Origin: Fluviicola sp.
GTDB lineage: Bacteria > Bacteroidota > Bacteroidia > Flavobacteriales_D > Crocinitomicaceae
Length of the DNA: 64,000 nucleotides
Direction of reading: 5' to 3'
Assembly (NCBI RefSeq): GCF_029266855.1
Contig: NZ_JAQSWB010000004.1
Span: 289,579 to 353,578 of the forward strand
Part shown: piece by piece, positions 24,843 through 32,577 of the stretch
Layout of the letters: the number at the start of each line of letters is the position of its first letter
How positions within the stretch are numbered: position 1 is the first letter of the stretch
Notes under the pieces: model-generated
Database searches by the model: none
What the model saw: the letters and a program-made list of their open reading frames with translations, nothing else
What the model was told of the DNA's origin: nothing
Position numbers and translations under genes: made by a program

Positions 24843-25136
24843 TTATATTTCTAGTTTGATGATACGATGAGTTGGAATAAGAACGTGTTGTTTTAAAACG
24901 ATCGCAACGTCTGTTACTGCCCAGATAGTTGTATGCACAACCTTCTCCCCACTATCGTCTGCAAAGTAAATCTTTACTTTAGAATGTTCCAAATTTCCAA
25001 GAGAAATTGCGCGATTAACATCCGCTTTGCGAATTGCAATCAAATCTGTGTCTTCCAAAACTTCTTCTTTTGGAAAATGCAAACCTGCTACCTCCTCTTT
25101 TTCAATCTGAACAAAATTAGTTGTGTCCATTTCCAT
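24843..25136 (-). CDS. Hypothetical protein, conserved-looking
   Basis: A 97-residue cytosolic protein with a regular beta-rich pattern (KVKIYFADDSGEKVVHTTIWAV, then HVLIPTHRIIKLEI) and no signal peptide, helix bundle or cysteines. I recall similar short proteins in Flavobacteriales but no function. Two ATGs lie close together (25136 and 25130); a TAATTTTG box ends 7 nt before the first. It overlaps nothing and runs into the acidic-tail gene after a 4-nt gap, which implies joint expression. Confidence 0.75.
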   Translation of the reverse strand: MEMDTTNFVQIEKEEVAGLHFPKEEVLEDTDLIAIRKADVNRAISLGNLEHSKVKIYFADDSGEKVVHTTIWAVTDVAIVLKQHVLIPTHRIIKLEI

Positions 25137-25143
25137 TTTTGAG

Positions 25144-25151
25144 CAAAATTA
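25144..25151 (-). promoter_or_regulatory. -7 box upstream of the 25136 gene
   Basis: TAATTTTG on the minus strand, 7 nt before the ATG at 25136 and 13 nt before the one at 25130. Confidence 0.4.
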
Positions 25152-25227
25152 AATGAATTGATGAATTGAAAACTGAGTTTTCGACTAAACTTATAAAAAA
25201 ACATTTAAACGACGAAATGTTTAATAC

Positions 25228-25262
25228 TTTTAAAAGAAAAAGACCCATGAATACATGAGTCT
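25228..25262 (-). terminator. Terminator reading on the minus strand
   Basis: AGACTCATG pairs with CATGGGTCT (positions 25241-25249 and 25254-25262 on the plus strand, one G-T pair), followed by TTTTTCTTTT. It is over 300 nt downstream of the response regulator stop, so it ends either a long 3' UTR or a separate small RNA. Confidence 0.6.
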
Positions 25263-25582
25263 CTAATTAGTTTAGTAGTGTTTTAGTTTGTATGTCACGT
25301 GTGAACAATCAACAATAATGAAAATCAGGTTGTTTCTAAGTTCTTAATTGGTCAAGTCTTTGACGGAGATAGAACTGTATACTCTTCAATAAAACTAGAA
25401 AATGAAAAAACTGCCTCTCCATTGCAGTATTTTCCGTTTCAACTTCAACCTAACATAGAAAACAACCTGATTCCATTCTCCTTATTTCCACTTCTAAGAT
25501 AGCTATGCAGCTAGAACATAAACTAACTAATGAATAAACACCGTATTTGAATGAATATTTCGTAGAAATAACTTAACGGGCC
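25263..25582 (-). other. Non-coding stretch with a 13-bp inverted repeat
   Basis: No ORF longer than about 24 codons is visible. AATCAGGTTGTTT (25323-25335) and AAACAACCTGATT (25460-25472) are exact inverted repeats 124 bp apart, and a terminator lies beyond. It could be a structured 3' UTR of the response regulator gene or a small RNA. Confidence 0.4.
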
Positions 25583-26329
25583 TTAAAGGCTTTCTAATAT
25601 TTGGAAGAAGATATCGCGTTTAGCAGGTGATAAAGGTACTTCTGAGCCGTCCTTCATGACCACCGCTCCGCCATTTCCCTTGTCATACCTGTCGACAAAG
25701 TTTAAGTTGATCAGATGCGATTGCTGAACACGTAAGAAGTTGTGTCCGGACAACAAGGTTTCATAATCTTTCAATGTTCTGGAAACCAGAATTTTTTTAC
25801 CTTCAGTAAGGAAGAACGATGTATAATTCCGGTCTGCTTCACACCGGATAATGTGATCCAGGTCCACCACATGAACACTTTCCTGTGTTTTCAAAACCAA
25901 TCTTCTTTTCTGATTGGGTTGGATGTTATTCTGTAATGCTTCGAACTGAGGTCCTTGTTTGTCCGCCTCTTTCATCGATTCCAATGCCCGTTCCAACGCT
26001 CCCCTCAATTCTTCAGGGTCAACCGGTTTCAGGATATAATCCAATGCTGAGAATTTAATTGCTTTGATAGCGAATTCTTCATGTGCGGTAATGAAAATTA
26101 CTTCGAAATTCTTTTCGGGAAGAGATTTCAACAAATCGAATCCGGTTCCGTCAGGCATCTGGATATCCAAAAACACCAAATCCGGTTTGATTTCTTTGAT
26201 GGCGGCCAATCCTGATTGTACATTTTCACCAACAGGGAATGTTTGAATATCCAGATCAAATGATTCGATCATTTTAGCAATCAATTCACGTGTTCGTTGC
26301 TCATCATCAATGATTAATACTTTTTTCAT
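25583..26329 (-). CDS. LytTR-family response regulator
   Basis: A 248-residue transcription regulator: receiver domain at 1-~120 with the phosphorylated Asp in LVFLDIQMPDG (D55), acidic pair DDE at the N-terminus, and Lys in LKPVD; then a LytTR DNA-binding domain from about 145 (KRRLVLKTQESVHVV, NYTSFFLTEGKKILVSR, FLRVQQSHLINL). It is 165 nt downstream of a LytS-like sensor kinase gene on the same strand, its evident partner. Targets are unknown; LytTR proteins bind direct repeats upstream of exported-protein and surface genes. Upstream, TATCTTTC (one mismatch from the -7 consensus) could provide a separate promoter. Confidence 0.95.
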   Translation of the reverse strand: MKKVLIIDDEQRTRELIAKMIESFDLDIQTFPVGENVQSGLAAIKEIKPDLVFLDIQMPDGTGFDLLKSLPEKNFEVIFITAHEEFAIKAIKFSALDYILKPVDPEELRGALERALESMKEADKQGPQFEALQNNIQPNQKRRLVLKTQESVHVVDLDHIIRCEADRNYTSFFLTEGKKILVSRTLKDYETLLSGHNFLRVQQSHLINLNFVDRYDKGNGGAVVMKDGSEVPLSPAKRDIFFQILESL

Positions 26330-26494
26330 GTTTGTTGAAGTAATTTCCCGAAAGATAAAAATTTAATGGCATTAAACGCTCAAACTCCCGGATGAGATTA
26401 AATTAACGGCTGTCTTACTGATTTATTTTAGAAACGGTTAGAAATCTCAATGCTTCAAATGGTTGCTTTTACTTTTTGAACTTTGAACCTCTTG

Positions 26495-28693
26495 TCAGGA
26501 ATTCGTCCCTTCAGTTCTGTAAGGAAGATAAATATTCACAAGTGTCCCCGTTTCCTGCTCTTTATCATAATCCTCCATTTCCATTCTACCCAGGATCTTG
26601 TATTTATAACTCAGATTGTTGATCCGGTCCTGGGTAATTTTCATGGCCATACTTTTATGTTCGGCACTTTTCTTATTGTTCCTGGACCCTTTTCTCCCGA
26701 TTCCATTGTCTTCGATCATCACATGAAGCATCTCTTCATCCTTGGTAAAACGCACATGAATAAAGCCCCCGTTGATCGTATGCAACTGACCGTGTTCTAT
26801 GGCATTCTCAATAAACGGCTGCGTGATCATAGGAGGAATAACTGCCCCTTCTTCCAATAAGCGCTCATTCACACTGACTTCATATTCGAAGCGGTCGCCG
26901 AAACGCAGTTTTTGAGTTTCCAGGTATTTGTTCAAAATATCGATCTCCGTAGCCAGCGGGATAAATTCTTTCGAAGAGTTTTCCAGGATCAAACGCATCA
27001 ATTTTGAAAAGTTGATCAGGAATTTGGTTGAGTTTTTCGTGTCATTCTCGTAAATATAACTTTGAATTACCGACATCGCGTTGAATACGAAATGTGGATT
27101 CATCTGGGAACGCAAGAGAGTTTGATTCATTTCAGCCTCGCGTTGCAATTGCCTGATATTCCGCTGCTTCCATCTGTTATAAAGAATAAAGGCACCCAGC
27201 GCCAAAACCACCAGAAAGCCAATGATGATGTACATTTGGAAAATGTTCCGTAGTTCCGTGTTCTCTTTCTGCTTGCGCTGCAGTTCGATCGAATCGGCCT
27301 GAATAGCAATCAGTCGTTCGCGCTGCTCGGAACGGTACAACTCGGATAGTTCGGCAATTTTCGCACTGACTTCCACAATACGGGCACTATCAGAATAATC
27401 GGAATACATATCCAGGTACCGGTATGCGAGCCCCATGTTTCCGGTCTTCTTATAAACGTCTGCAATCTCCTTGTAAGAAGGATAAATTCCACCGATATAC
27501 CCATATTGAGAACGGATTTCAATGGAACGATTCAGGTAATTCAATGCGTTTTTATATTTGCCCTGCTCGGCAAAAACAGTTCCCACAAGGTGGTAAACCG
27601 AAGCAATCTCCGAGCGGTTTGCAGCAGATTCAAAATAAACCAAAGCCATGTTGTAATACCGCAGTGCTTCATCATATTTTTGCTGCTCGTTAAAGGCATT
27701 CCCTAAATATTTGTGTGCTAATCCCAAACCATCCTGGTCGTTGTATGCCTGAAGTGTTCGAACGACTCCTTTCAGTTCAGCAATTGCCTCATCGTATTCT
27801 TTCTTTGCCAGTTTAACCAAGCCTATATCCGTATCGGCGAGACCAACCATACGCATATCCTGGATTTTTAAAGCTGTTTCCCGCGATTGAAGAAAGAAGG
27901 TGTTTGCGTTGTCGTAATTGAAAATCTGGTATTGGGACTCCCCGATCTCCCGCTGATATTGAGCTACCTGGGGATAATCGTTTGCTTCCTTGGCTAATTG
28001 AAGTGCAATGAAATTTTTGGAAACAGACAATTCCACCTGACCAAAGAAACTGTAAATGGCAGATTGCATGTTCATACATCTGGCCATCAGTGATTTGTCT
28101 GTTGACCGGCGTGCGTATTGAATGGAAGTCTCCACATATTTCAATGAAGCATCCCGTTTATTTTGTTCCATGCTCAATTTTGCGAACAGGCGGTTCGTCT
28201 CTGCAATCAATGCATAACTTCTGACCCGTTTTGAAAATCTCAGGGCTTCTGTCAGATAAATATCTGCCTGTTCGAATTCACGATAAGCGATGTGGTATTC
28301 AGCCAGTAAATGGAAAATGTGAACCTGGTTCAGTTTGGAATCCGTGCGGGATAAATAAGGCTGTAATTGAAGGATTTTAGCATAGTATGCTGATTTATTC
28401 CCCTTCAATGCTTCGATTCGCAAGTCGAAGATCAAAGCCTGCAGTTTGGCAGAATCCGATTCTACTCTACTTGCATCAATAATCGCATATCGGATTGAAT
28501 CTGCCTTTTGAACATTGTTCAACTGGTAGAATTTACCGAGTGCTACCTGGCGCCAAAATTTCTTAGTACTGTTTTTTTCTGTAAGATATGCTTTCCGATA
28601 ACTTCCTTCATCTCCATTACCTGCAAATGCCGTGTTTGAAAGATCAAAAAAGCATGCAACAAGTAACGAGAAGGAGAGAATAAATCGAAACAT
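26495..28693 (-). CDS. TPR-containing sensor histidine kinase (LytS/YehU type)
   Basis: A 732-residue kinase: signal peptide/first helix (MFRFILSFSLLVACFFDLSNTAFA), about seven or eight tetratricopeptide repeats in the periplasm (residues ~100-430, ending in GNMGLAYRYLDMYSDYSDSA), a coiled coil, a membrane helix near 490-510 (MYIIIGFLVVLALGAFILY), then the His_kinase domain with the phosphorylated His in QMNPHFVFNAM (about 530) and an HATPase with IEDNGIGRKGS. This is a common Bacteroidota design in which the TPRs sense an unknown periplasmic cue. The paired LytTR regulator follows. Confidence 0.93.
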   Translation of the reverse strand: MFRFILSFSLLVACFFDLSNTAFAGNGDEGSYRKAYLTEKNSTKKFWRQVALGKFYQLNNVQKADSIRYAIIDASRVESDSAKLQALIFDLRIEALKGNKSAYYAKILQLQPYLSRTDSKLNQVHIFHLLAEYHIAYREFEQADIYLTEALRFSKRVRSYALIAETNRLFAKLSMEQNKRDASLKYVETSIQYARRSTDKSLMARCMNMQSAIYSFFGQVELSVSKNFIALQLAKEANDYPQVAQYQREIGESQYQIFNYDNANTFFLQSRETALKIQDMRMVGLADTDIGLVKLAKKEYDEAIAELKGVVRTLQAYNDQDGLGLAHKYLGNAFNEQQKYDEALRYYNMALVYFESAANRSEIASVYHLVGTVFAEQGKYKNALNYLNRSIEIRSQYGYIGGIYPSYKEIADVYKKTGNMGLAYRYLDMYSDYSDSARIVEVSAKIAELSELYRSEQRERLIAIQADSIELQRKQKENTELRNIFQMYIIIGFLVVLALGAFILYNRWKQRNIRQLQREAEMNQTLLRSQMNPHFVFNAMSVIQSYIYENDTKNSTKFLINFSKLMRLILENSSKEFIPLATEIDILNKYLETQKLRFGDRFEYEVSVNERLLEEGAVIPPMITQPFIENAIEHGQLHTINGGFIHVRFTKDEEMLHVMIEDNGIGRKGSRNNKKSAEHKSMAMKITQDRINNLSYKYKILGRMEMEDYDKEQETGTLVNIYLPYRTEGTNS

Positions 28694-28794
28694 GGACTAA
28701 AAATAGCTTTTTTCATACAGAAAAGATTCTCTTCTGTGAACAGAGTCACAAAAAAGAATCAAATCGAGTTAAAACTATCTTAGCGAAAAAGGGC

Positions 28795-29010
28795 TTACCC
28801 TCCATAGGCTTCACAGCCACCGCCACGTTTTCTTGACTTTGCTTTTTTTCGTTTTCTTGGTTTGAAATCGTTCTTCTTGGTTGAAGAACCGGCTTTCATT
28901 TCCAAAGCAGATTTGCTTTGGTTCGTAACTTGTTCGGCAGCATTCACTGAACCTGCAGCTCCAAAAAGGAAACTTACTGCTAAAAGTGCGGGGAAAATAC
29001 GGAGAGTCAT
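28795..29010 (-). CDS. Small secreted, Lys/Arg-rich protein
   Basis: A 71-residue ORF with a clear Sec signal peptide (MTLRIFPALLAVSFLFGAAGSVNAA). The mature ~46 residues are strongly basic (KKNDFKPRKRKKAKSRKRGG) and end in GGCEAYGG with one Cys. It could bind polyanions such as LPS, DNA or RNA in the periplasm, but nothing proves it. It is separated from leuS by a divergent gap and from the kinase gene by ~100 bp. Its small size lowers confidence, but the signal peptide plus a basic tail is not random-looking. Confidence 0.6.
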   Translation of the reverse strand: MTLRIFPALLAVSFLFGAAGSVNAAEQVTNQSKSALEMKAGSSTKKNDFKPRKRKKAKSRKRGGGCEAYGG

Positions 29011-29116
29011 GAGCTTTATTTTTAACTAAATAACAACAAAAAAGAATTCGGTTACGCTGATTTCATATCCTGTGCGGATAAAAATGTGTGAATGGCGATA
29101 ACTAGCTCTATTTTGG

Positions 29117-29124
29117 TATCTTTG
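29117..29124 (+). promoter_or_regulatory. -7 box of leuS promoter
   Basis: TATCTTTG, 25 nt before the leuS ATG. A clear -33 TTTG at the usual distance was not found. Confidence 0.45.
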
Positions 29125-29149
29125 GGCCACTTTTTAGCTAAGTAACAGC

Positions 29150-32053
29150 ATGGAATATAATTTTATTGAAATTGAGAAGAAATGGCGTCAATTTTGGGCC
29201 GACAACAAAACATTCAAAGCGGAAGATAACAGCGCCAAACCAAAATATTATGTTTTGGATATGTTCCCGTATCCGTCTGGAGCCGGTTTGCACGTTGGTC
29301 ACCCTTTAGGTTATATTGCTTCCGATATCTATGCACGCTACAAACGCTTAAGAGGATACAATGTGCTGCACCCAATGGGCTATGATTCATTCGGGCTTCC
29401 GGCTGAACAATATGCCATTCAAACAGGACAGCATCCTGCAATTACGACCGAACAAAACATTGCACGTTACCGCGATCAGCTGGATAAAATCGGATTCTCT
29501 TTCGACTGGGACAGGGAAGTGCGCACTTCTTCTCCGGAATATTACAAATGGACACAGTGGATTTTCAAACAGATCTTTAATTCATGGTACAATATAACAA
29601 GCGATAAAGCAGAATCGATCGATTCTCTGATTACCGAATTCGAAAAGAACGGAAACAAGGACGTGAAAGCAGTTAGCGAGTTTACTGACTTGTTTACAGC
29701 TGAAGATTGGAAAAATTACTCTGAAAAAGAGCAGTCTGATATTTTAATGGAATACCGTTTGGCTTACCTGGCTGATTCCTGGGTAAACTGGTGTCCGGCT
29801 TTGGGAACGGTGCTTGCAAACGACGAAGTCATCAACGGACTTTCCGAGCGCGGCGGTCACCCGGTAGAACAAAAACTCATGCGCCAGTGGTCGATGCGGA
29901 TCAAAGCATATGCCGAGCGTTTAATCACAGGTTTGGATACTGTTGACTGGACAGACGCCATCAAAGACATGCAGCGCAACTGGATCGGGAAATCGGTTGG
30001 TTGTTCAGTTCGTTTTTCTGTTGCCTTCGACTCCGCTCAGTCAACAGGAGAAGTACGGAGATCGAGCGAAGCCGAGATCGAAGTATTCACTACCCGACCT
30101 GATACGATCTTTGGTGTTTCCTTCATGGTTTTGGCACCCGAACATCCTTTGGTTGATGAAATTACAACAGCAGAGTACCGCGAAGCAATTGACGCTTACA
30201 AGACTGCTGCCTCCCTGAAATCTGAGCGCGACAGACAGGCTGATGTGAAAAACATTACAGGCCAGTTTACCGGAGCTTATGCCATTCATCCCTTCTCAGG
30301 AGAAAAAATTCCGGTTTGGATCGGAGATTACGTATTGGCTTCCTACGGAACAGGTGCAGTGATGGCAGTTCCGTGTGGTGATCAGCGCGACTGGGATTTT
30401 GCGAAACATTTCAATATTCCGATCAAAAATATTTTCGAGAACGTCGATATTTCCGAAGGAGCTTATTCCGAGAAAGAAGGAACGATTACCGATTCGGGAT
30501 TTTTGACCGGACTTTCTGTGAAAACAGCCATGAAAACTGCAATTGCGAAAATTGAAGAACAAGGACTTGGAAAAGGAAAAACCAATTACCGCCTGCGCGA
30601 TGCGATCTTCTCACGTCAGCGTTATTGGGGTGAACCTTTCCCGGTTTATTATAAGAACGACATTCCGTATTTGGTTGACGATGCACACTTGCCGATCGAA
30701 TTGCCGGAAGTAGACAAATATTTACCGACAGAAGACGGCGAACCGCCATTGGCCCGAGCAGAAAAAAGTGCGTGGAAATACTCGGAAGGCGACCGCATGG
30801 AATACAACACTATGCCAGGTTGGGCCGGAAGTTCATTCTACTTCCTACGCTACATGGATCCGCACAACGAGCAGGAATTCGTTTCGAAAGAAAAAGCGGA
30901 TTACTGGAACCAGGTGGATTTATACATCGGAGGTTCGGAACACGCAACAGGTCACTTATTGTACTCCCGTTTCTGGTGCAAATTTTTGTACGATATGGGT
31001 TACATTTCCTTTGATGAGCCATTTAAGAAGATGATCAACCAGGGGATGATTTTGGGGAGAAGTAGTTTAGCATATGTTTTTAATAATTCAACTCACAACA
31101 AGAAATTTGAAGTGTTAATATCTGCTGACTATATAAATGGCTATGATCAAAATAAGGAATTAAACGCAAAAATTGAAGAATTAACTGGTTTGGAGATCCA
31201 ATACATTAATCAATCAGTATTTAGATTACGACATGTTCCTATTGAATTTATTGATAATGATATTCTGATCAACGAAGATGGTTATAGGTCTACCTTTAAT
31301 GACCTATCAAATGCTGTTTTAATAAATGGAAAAGACGGAAAGTTTCATTGTGTTTCCGAAGTCGAAAAAATGTCCAAATCCAAGTTTAATGTGCAAACGC
31401 CGGATGAATTGGTAGAGAAATTCGGTGCAGATACGCTTCGCATGTACGAAATGTTCTTGGGTCCTTTGGAGCAAACAAAACCATGGGACACGAAAGGAAT
31501 TTCGGGAGTGCATAACTTCCTGCGCAAATTGTGGCGTTTGTTTTACGAGGACGGAAAAGTGATTGTAACAGATACACCTGCTGATAAAGCTTCCCTGAAG
31601 ACTTTACATAAAACCATCAAAAAAGTAGAGGACGATTTGGAACGTTATGCATTCAACACGAACGTTTCGAATTTGATGATTTGTGTAAACGAACTGACAG
31701 AACAAAAATGTCATTCGAAAGAAGTACTCGAACAGGTAGTTATTTTATTGGCTCCTTATGCTCCGCATGCCGCAGAAGAATTGTGGTCGGAAGCATTGGG
31801 TCACAAGGCTGGAACGATTTCAACAGCTAGTTTCCCAACCTTCAACCCTGAGATGCTGGTGGAAGCAAACACGATTTATCCCGTATCTTTTAATGGAAAA
31901 ATGCGATTTAACGCTGAATTACCGACTGCTTTCTCTGCGAAAGAAGTAGAAGAAGCGGTGTTGGCTTTGCCCGAAGCACAAAAATGGCTGGAAGGAAAAA
32001 CTCCGAAAAAAGTGATCGTCGTTCCCGGGAAAATTGTGAATATGGTGGTTTAA
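29150..32053 (+). CDS. leuS: Leucine--tRNA ligase
   Basis: A 967-residue class I aminoacyl-tRNA synthetase charging tRNA-Leu. HIGH-type motif HVGHPLG follows MFPYPSGAGL; the KMSKS motif is at 740-744; the connective editing domain contains TTRPDTIFG; the C-terminal anticodon-binding region contains RYAFNTNVSNLM and ends in VVPGKIVNMVV. It is complete, with the Bacteroidota-type insert before the KMSKS loop. Two oddities: residues about 292-308 are encoded by an in-frame palindromic repeat, and the DNA at about 31063-31335 is visibly more AT-rich than its flanks. A strong terminator follows at 32078. Confidence 0.97.
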   Translation: MEYNFIEIEKKWRQFWADNKTFKAEDNSAKPKYYVLDMFPYPSGAGLHVGHPLGYIASDIYARYKRLRGYNVLHPMGYDSFGLPAEQYAIQTGQHPAITTEQNIARYRDQLDKIGFSFDWDREVRTSSPEYYKWTQWIFKQIFNSWYNITSDKAESIDSLITEFEKNGNKDVKAVSEFTDLFTAEDWKNYSEKEQSDILMEYRLAYLADSWVNWCPALGTVLANDEVINGLSERGGHPVEQKLMRQWSMRIKAYAERLITGLDTVDWTDAIKDMQRNWIGKSVGCSVRFSVAFDSAQSTGEVRRSSEAEIEVFTTRPDTIFGVSFMVLAPEHPLVDEITTAEYREAIDAYKTAASLKSERDRQADVKNITGQFTGAYAIHPFSGEKIPVWIGDYVLASYGTGAVMAVPCGDQRDWDFAKHFNIPIKNIFENVDISEGAYSEKEGTITDSGFLTGLSVKTAMKTAIAKIEEQGLGKGKTNYRLRDAIFSRQRYWGEPFPVYYKNDIPYLVDDAHLPIELPEVDKYLPTEDGEPPLARAEKSAWKYSEGDRMEYNTMPGWAGSSFYFLRYMDPHNEQEFVSKEKADYWNQVDLYIGGSEHATGHLLYSRFWCKFLYDMGYISFDEPFKKMINQGMILGRSSLAYVFNNSTHNKKFEVLISADYINGYDQNKELNAKIEELTGLEIQYINQSVFRLRHVPIEFIDNDILINEDGYRSTFNDLSNAVLINGKDGKFHCVSEVEKMSKSKFNVQTPDELVEKFGADTLRMYEMFLGPLEQTKPWDTKGISGVHNFLRKLWRLFYEDGKVIVTDTPADKASLKTLHKTIKKVEDDLERYAFNTNVSNLMICVNELTEQKCHSKEVLEQVVILLAPYAPHAAEELWSEALGHKAGTISTASFPTFNPEMLVEANTIYPVSFNGKMRFNAELPTAFSAKEVEEAVLALPEAQKWLEGKTPKKVIVVPGKIVNMVV
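30021..30081 (+). repeat. Palindromic repeat inserted in frame inside leuS
   Basis: TTGCCTTCGACTCC (30021-30034) also occurs downstream of the OmpA gene at 51081-51094. The right end GATCGAAG mirrors CTTCGA. The insertion codes for about 17-18 residues (AFDSAQSTGEVRRSSEA) at the start of the editing domain, before EVFTTRPD; typical LeuRS proteins have only a short link there. Confidence 0.6.
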
Positions 32054-32077
32054 CCTATTTATAGAAATACATTAATG

Positions 32078-32110
32078 AAACGCGGGACGATGAATCATCC
32101 CGCGTTTTTT
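32078..32110 (+). terminator. Terminator of leuS
   Basis: AAACGCGGGA (32078-32087) pairs with TCCCGCGTTT (32098-32107), followed by more T residues. Confidence 0.85.
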
Positions 32111-32122
32111 CTTTCCCGCAAA

Positions 32123-32138
32123 TCCCGAAGTGTCGGGA
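32123..32138. repeat. Small hairpin TCCCGA-AGTG-TCGGGA in the spacer after leuS
   Basis: A 6-bp stem with a four-base loop, flanked by CCGCAAAT and GCGCAAATTTT, which resemble the CACAAAT ends of the GxxExxY element and may be its relic. The rest of 32139-32577 holds no gene that I can see, only the palindrome at 32258. Confidence 0.35.
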
Positions 32139-32257
32139 CAAGTTGCGCAAATTTTAAAAATCACCTGTCGGTGGGAATTATTTACTTAAGTCAGGTTACT
32201 TATATCGGATTACAGAATGTTCGAATTGGTTTTAAAAGTTCCTAAAGTTGCATGTTC

Positions 32258-32273
32258 GTCCGCCGCGGCGGAC
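32258..32273. repeat. Isolated 16-bp perfect palindrome GTCCGCCGCGGCGGAC
   Basis: The same core palindrome as the modular repeat family, here without the longer flanks. It is strikingly GC-rich in an AT-rich spacer. Confidence 0.7.
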
Positions 32274-32577
32274 AAACAGCCCTTTAATTGACTGGGATTT
32301 AGAGCAGGAAATCACCTAAATTCCCAATAGTTTAACCCAACTATTTTGTCGCTGCCTGATTAAGGTACATAATTCCCCCTACCAGCCGTAACCTTCTCTT
32401 AAGCAGAATATTTTGCTTTTAGCAACTAAAAAATATTGCTTCCCCTACCTCAATACACAAGCGAATTAAGGATAACAATCTGTTTTTCAATAAAATAACA
32501 CTTCATTTTTAACATAAAAAATTTGCAGGAGTCAATCCATTCCCCGTAACTTATACCCTCATTTAAACACTATTCAT

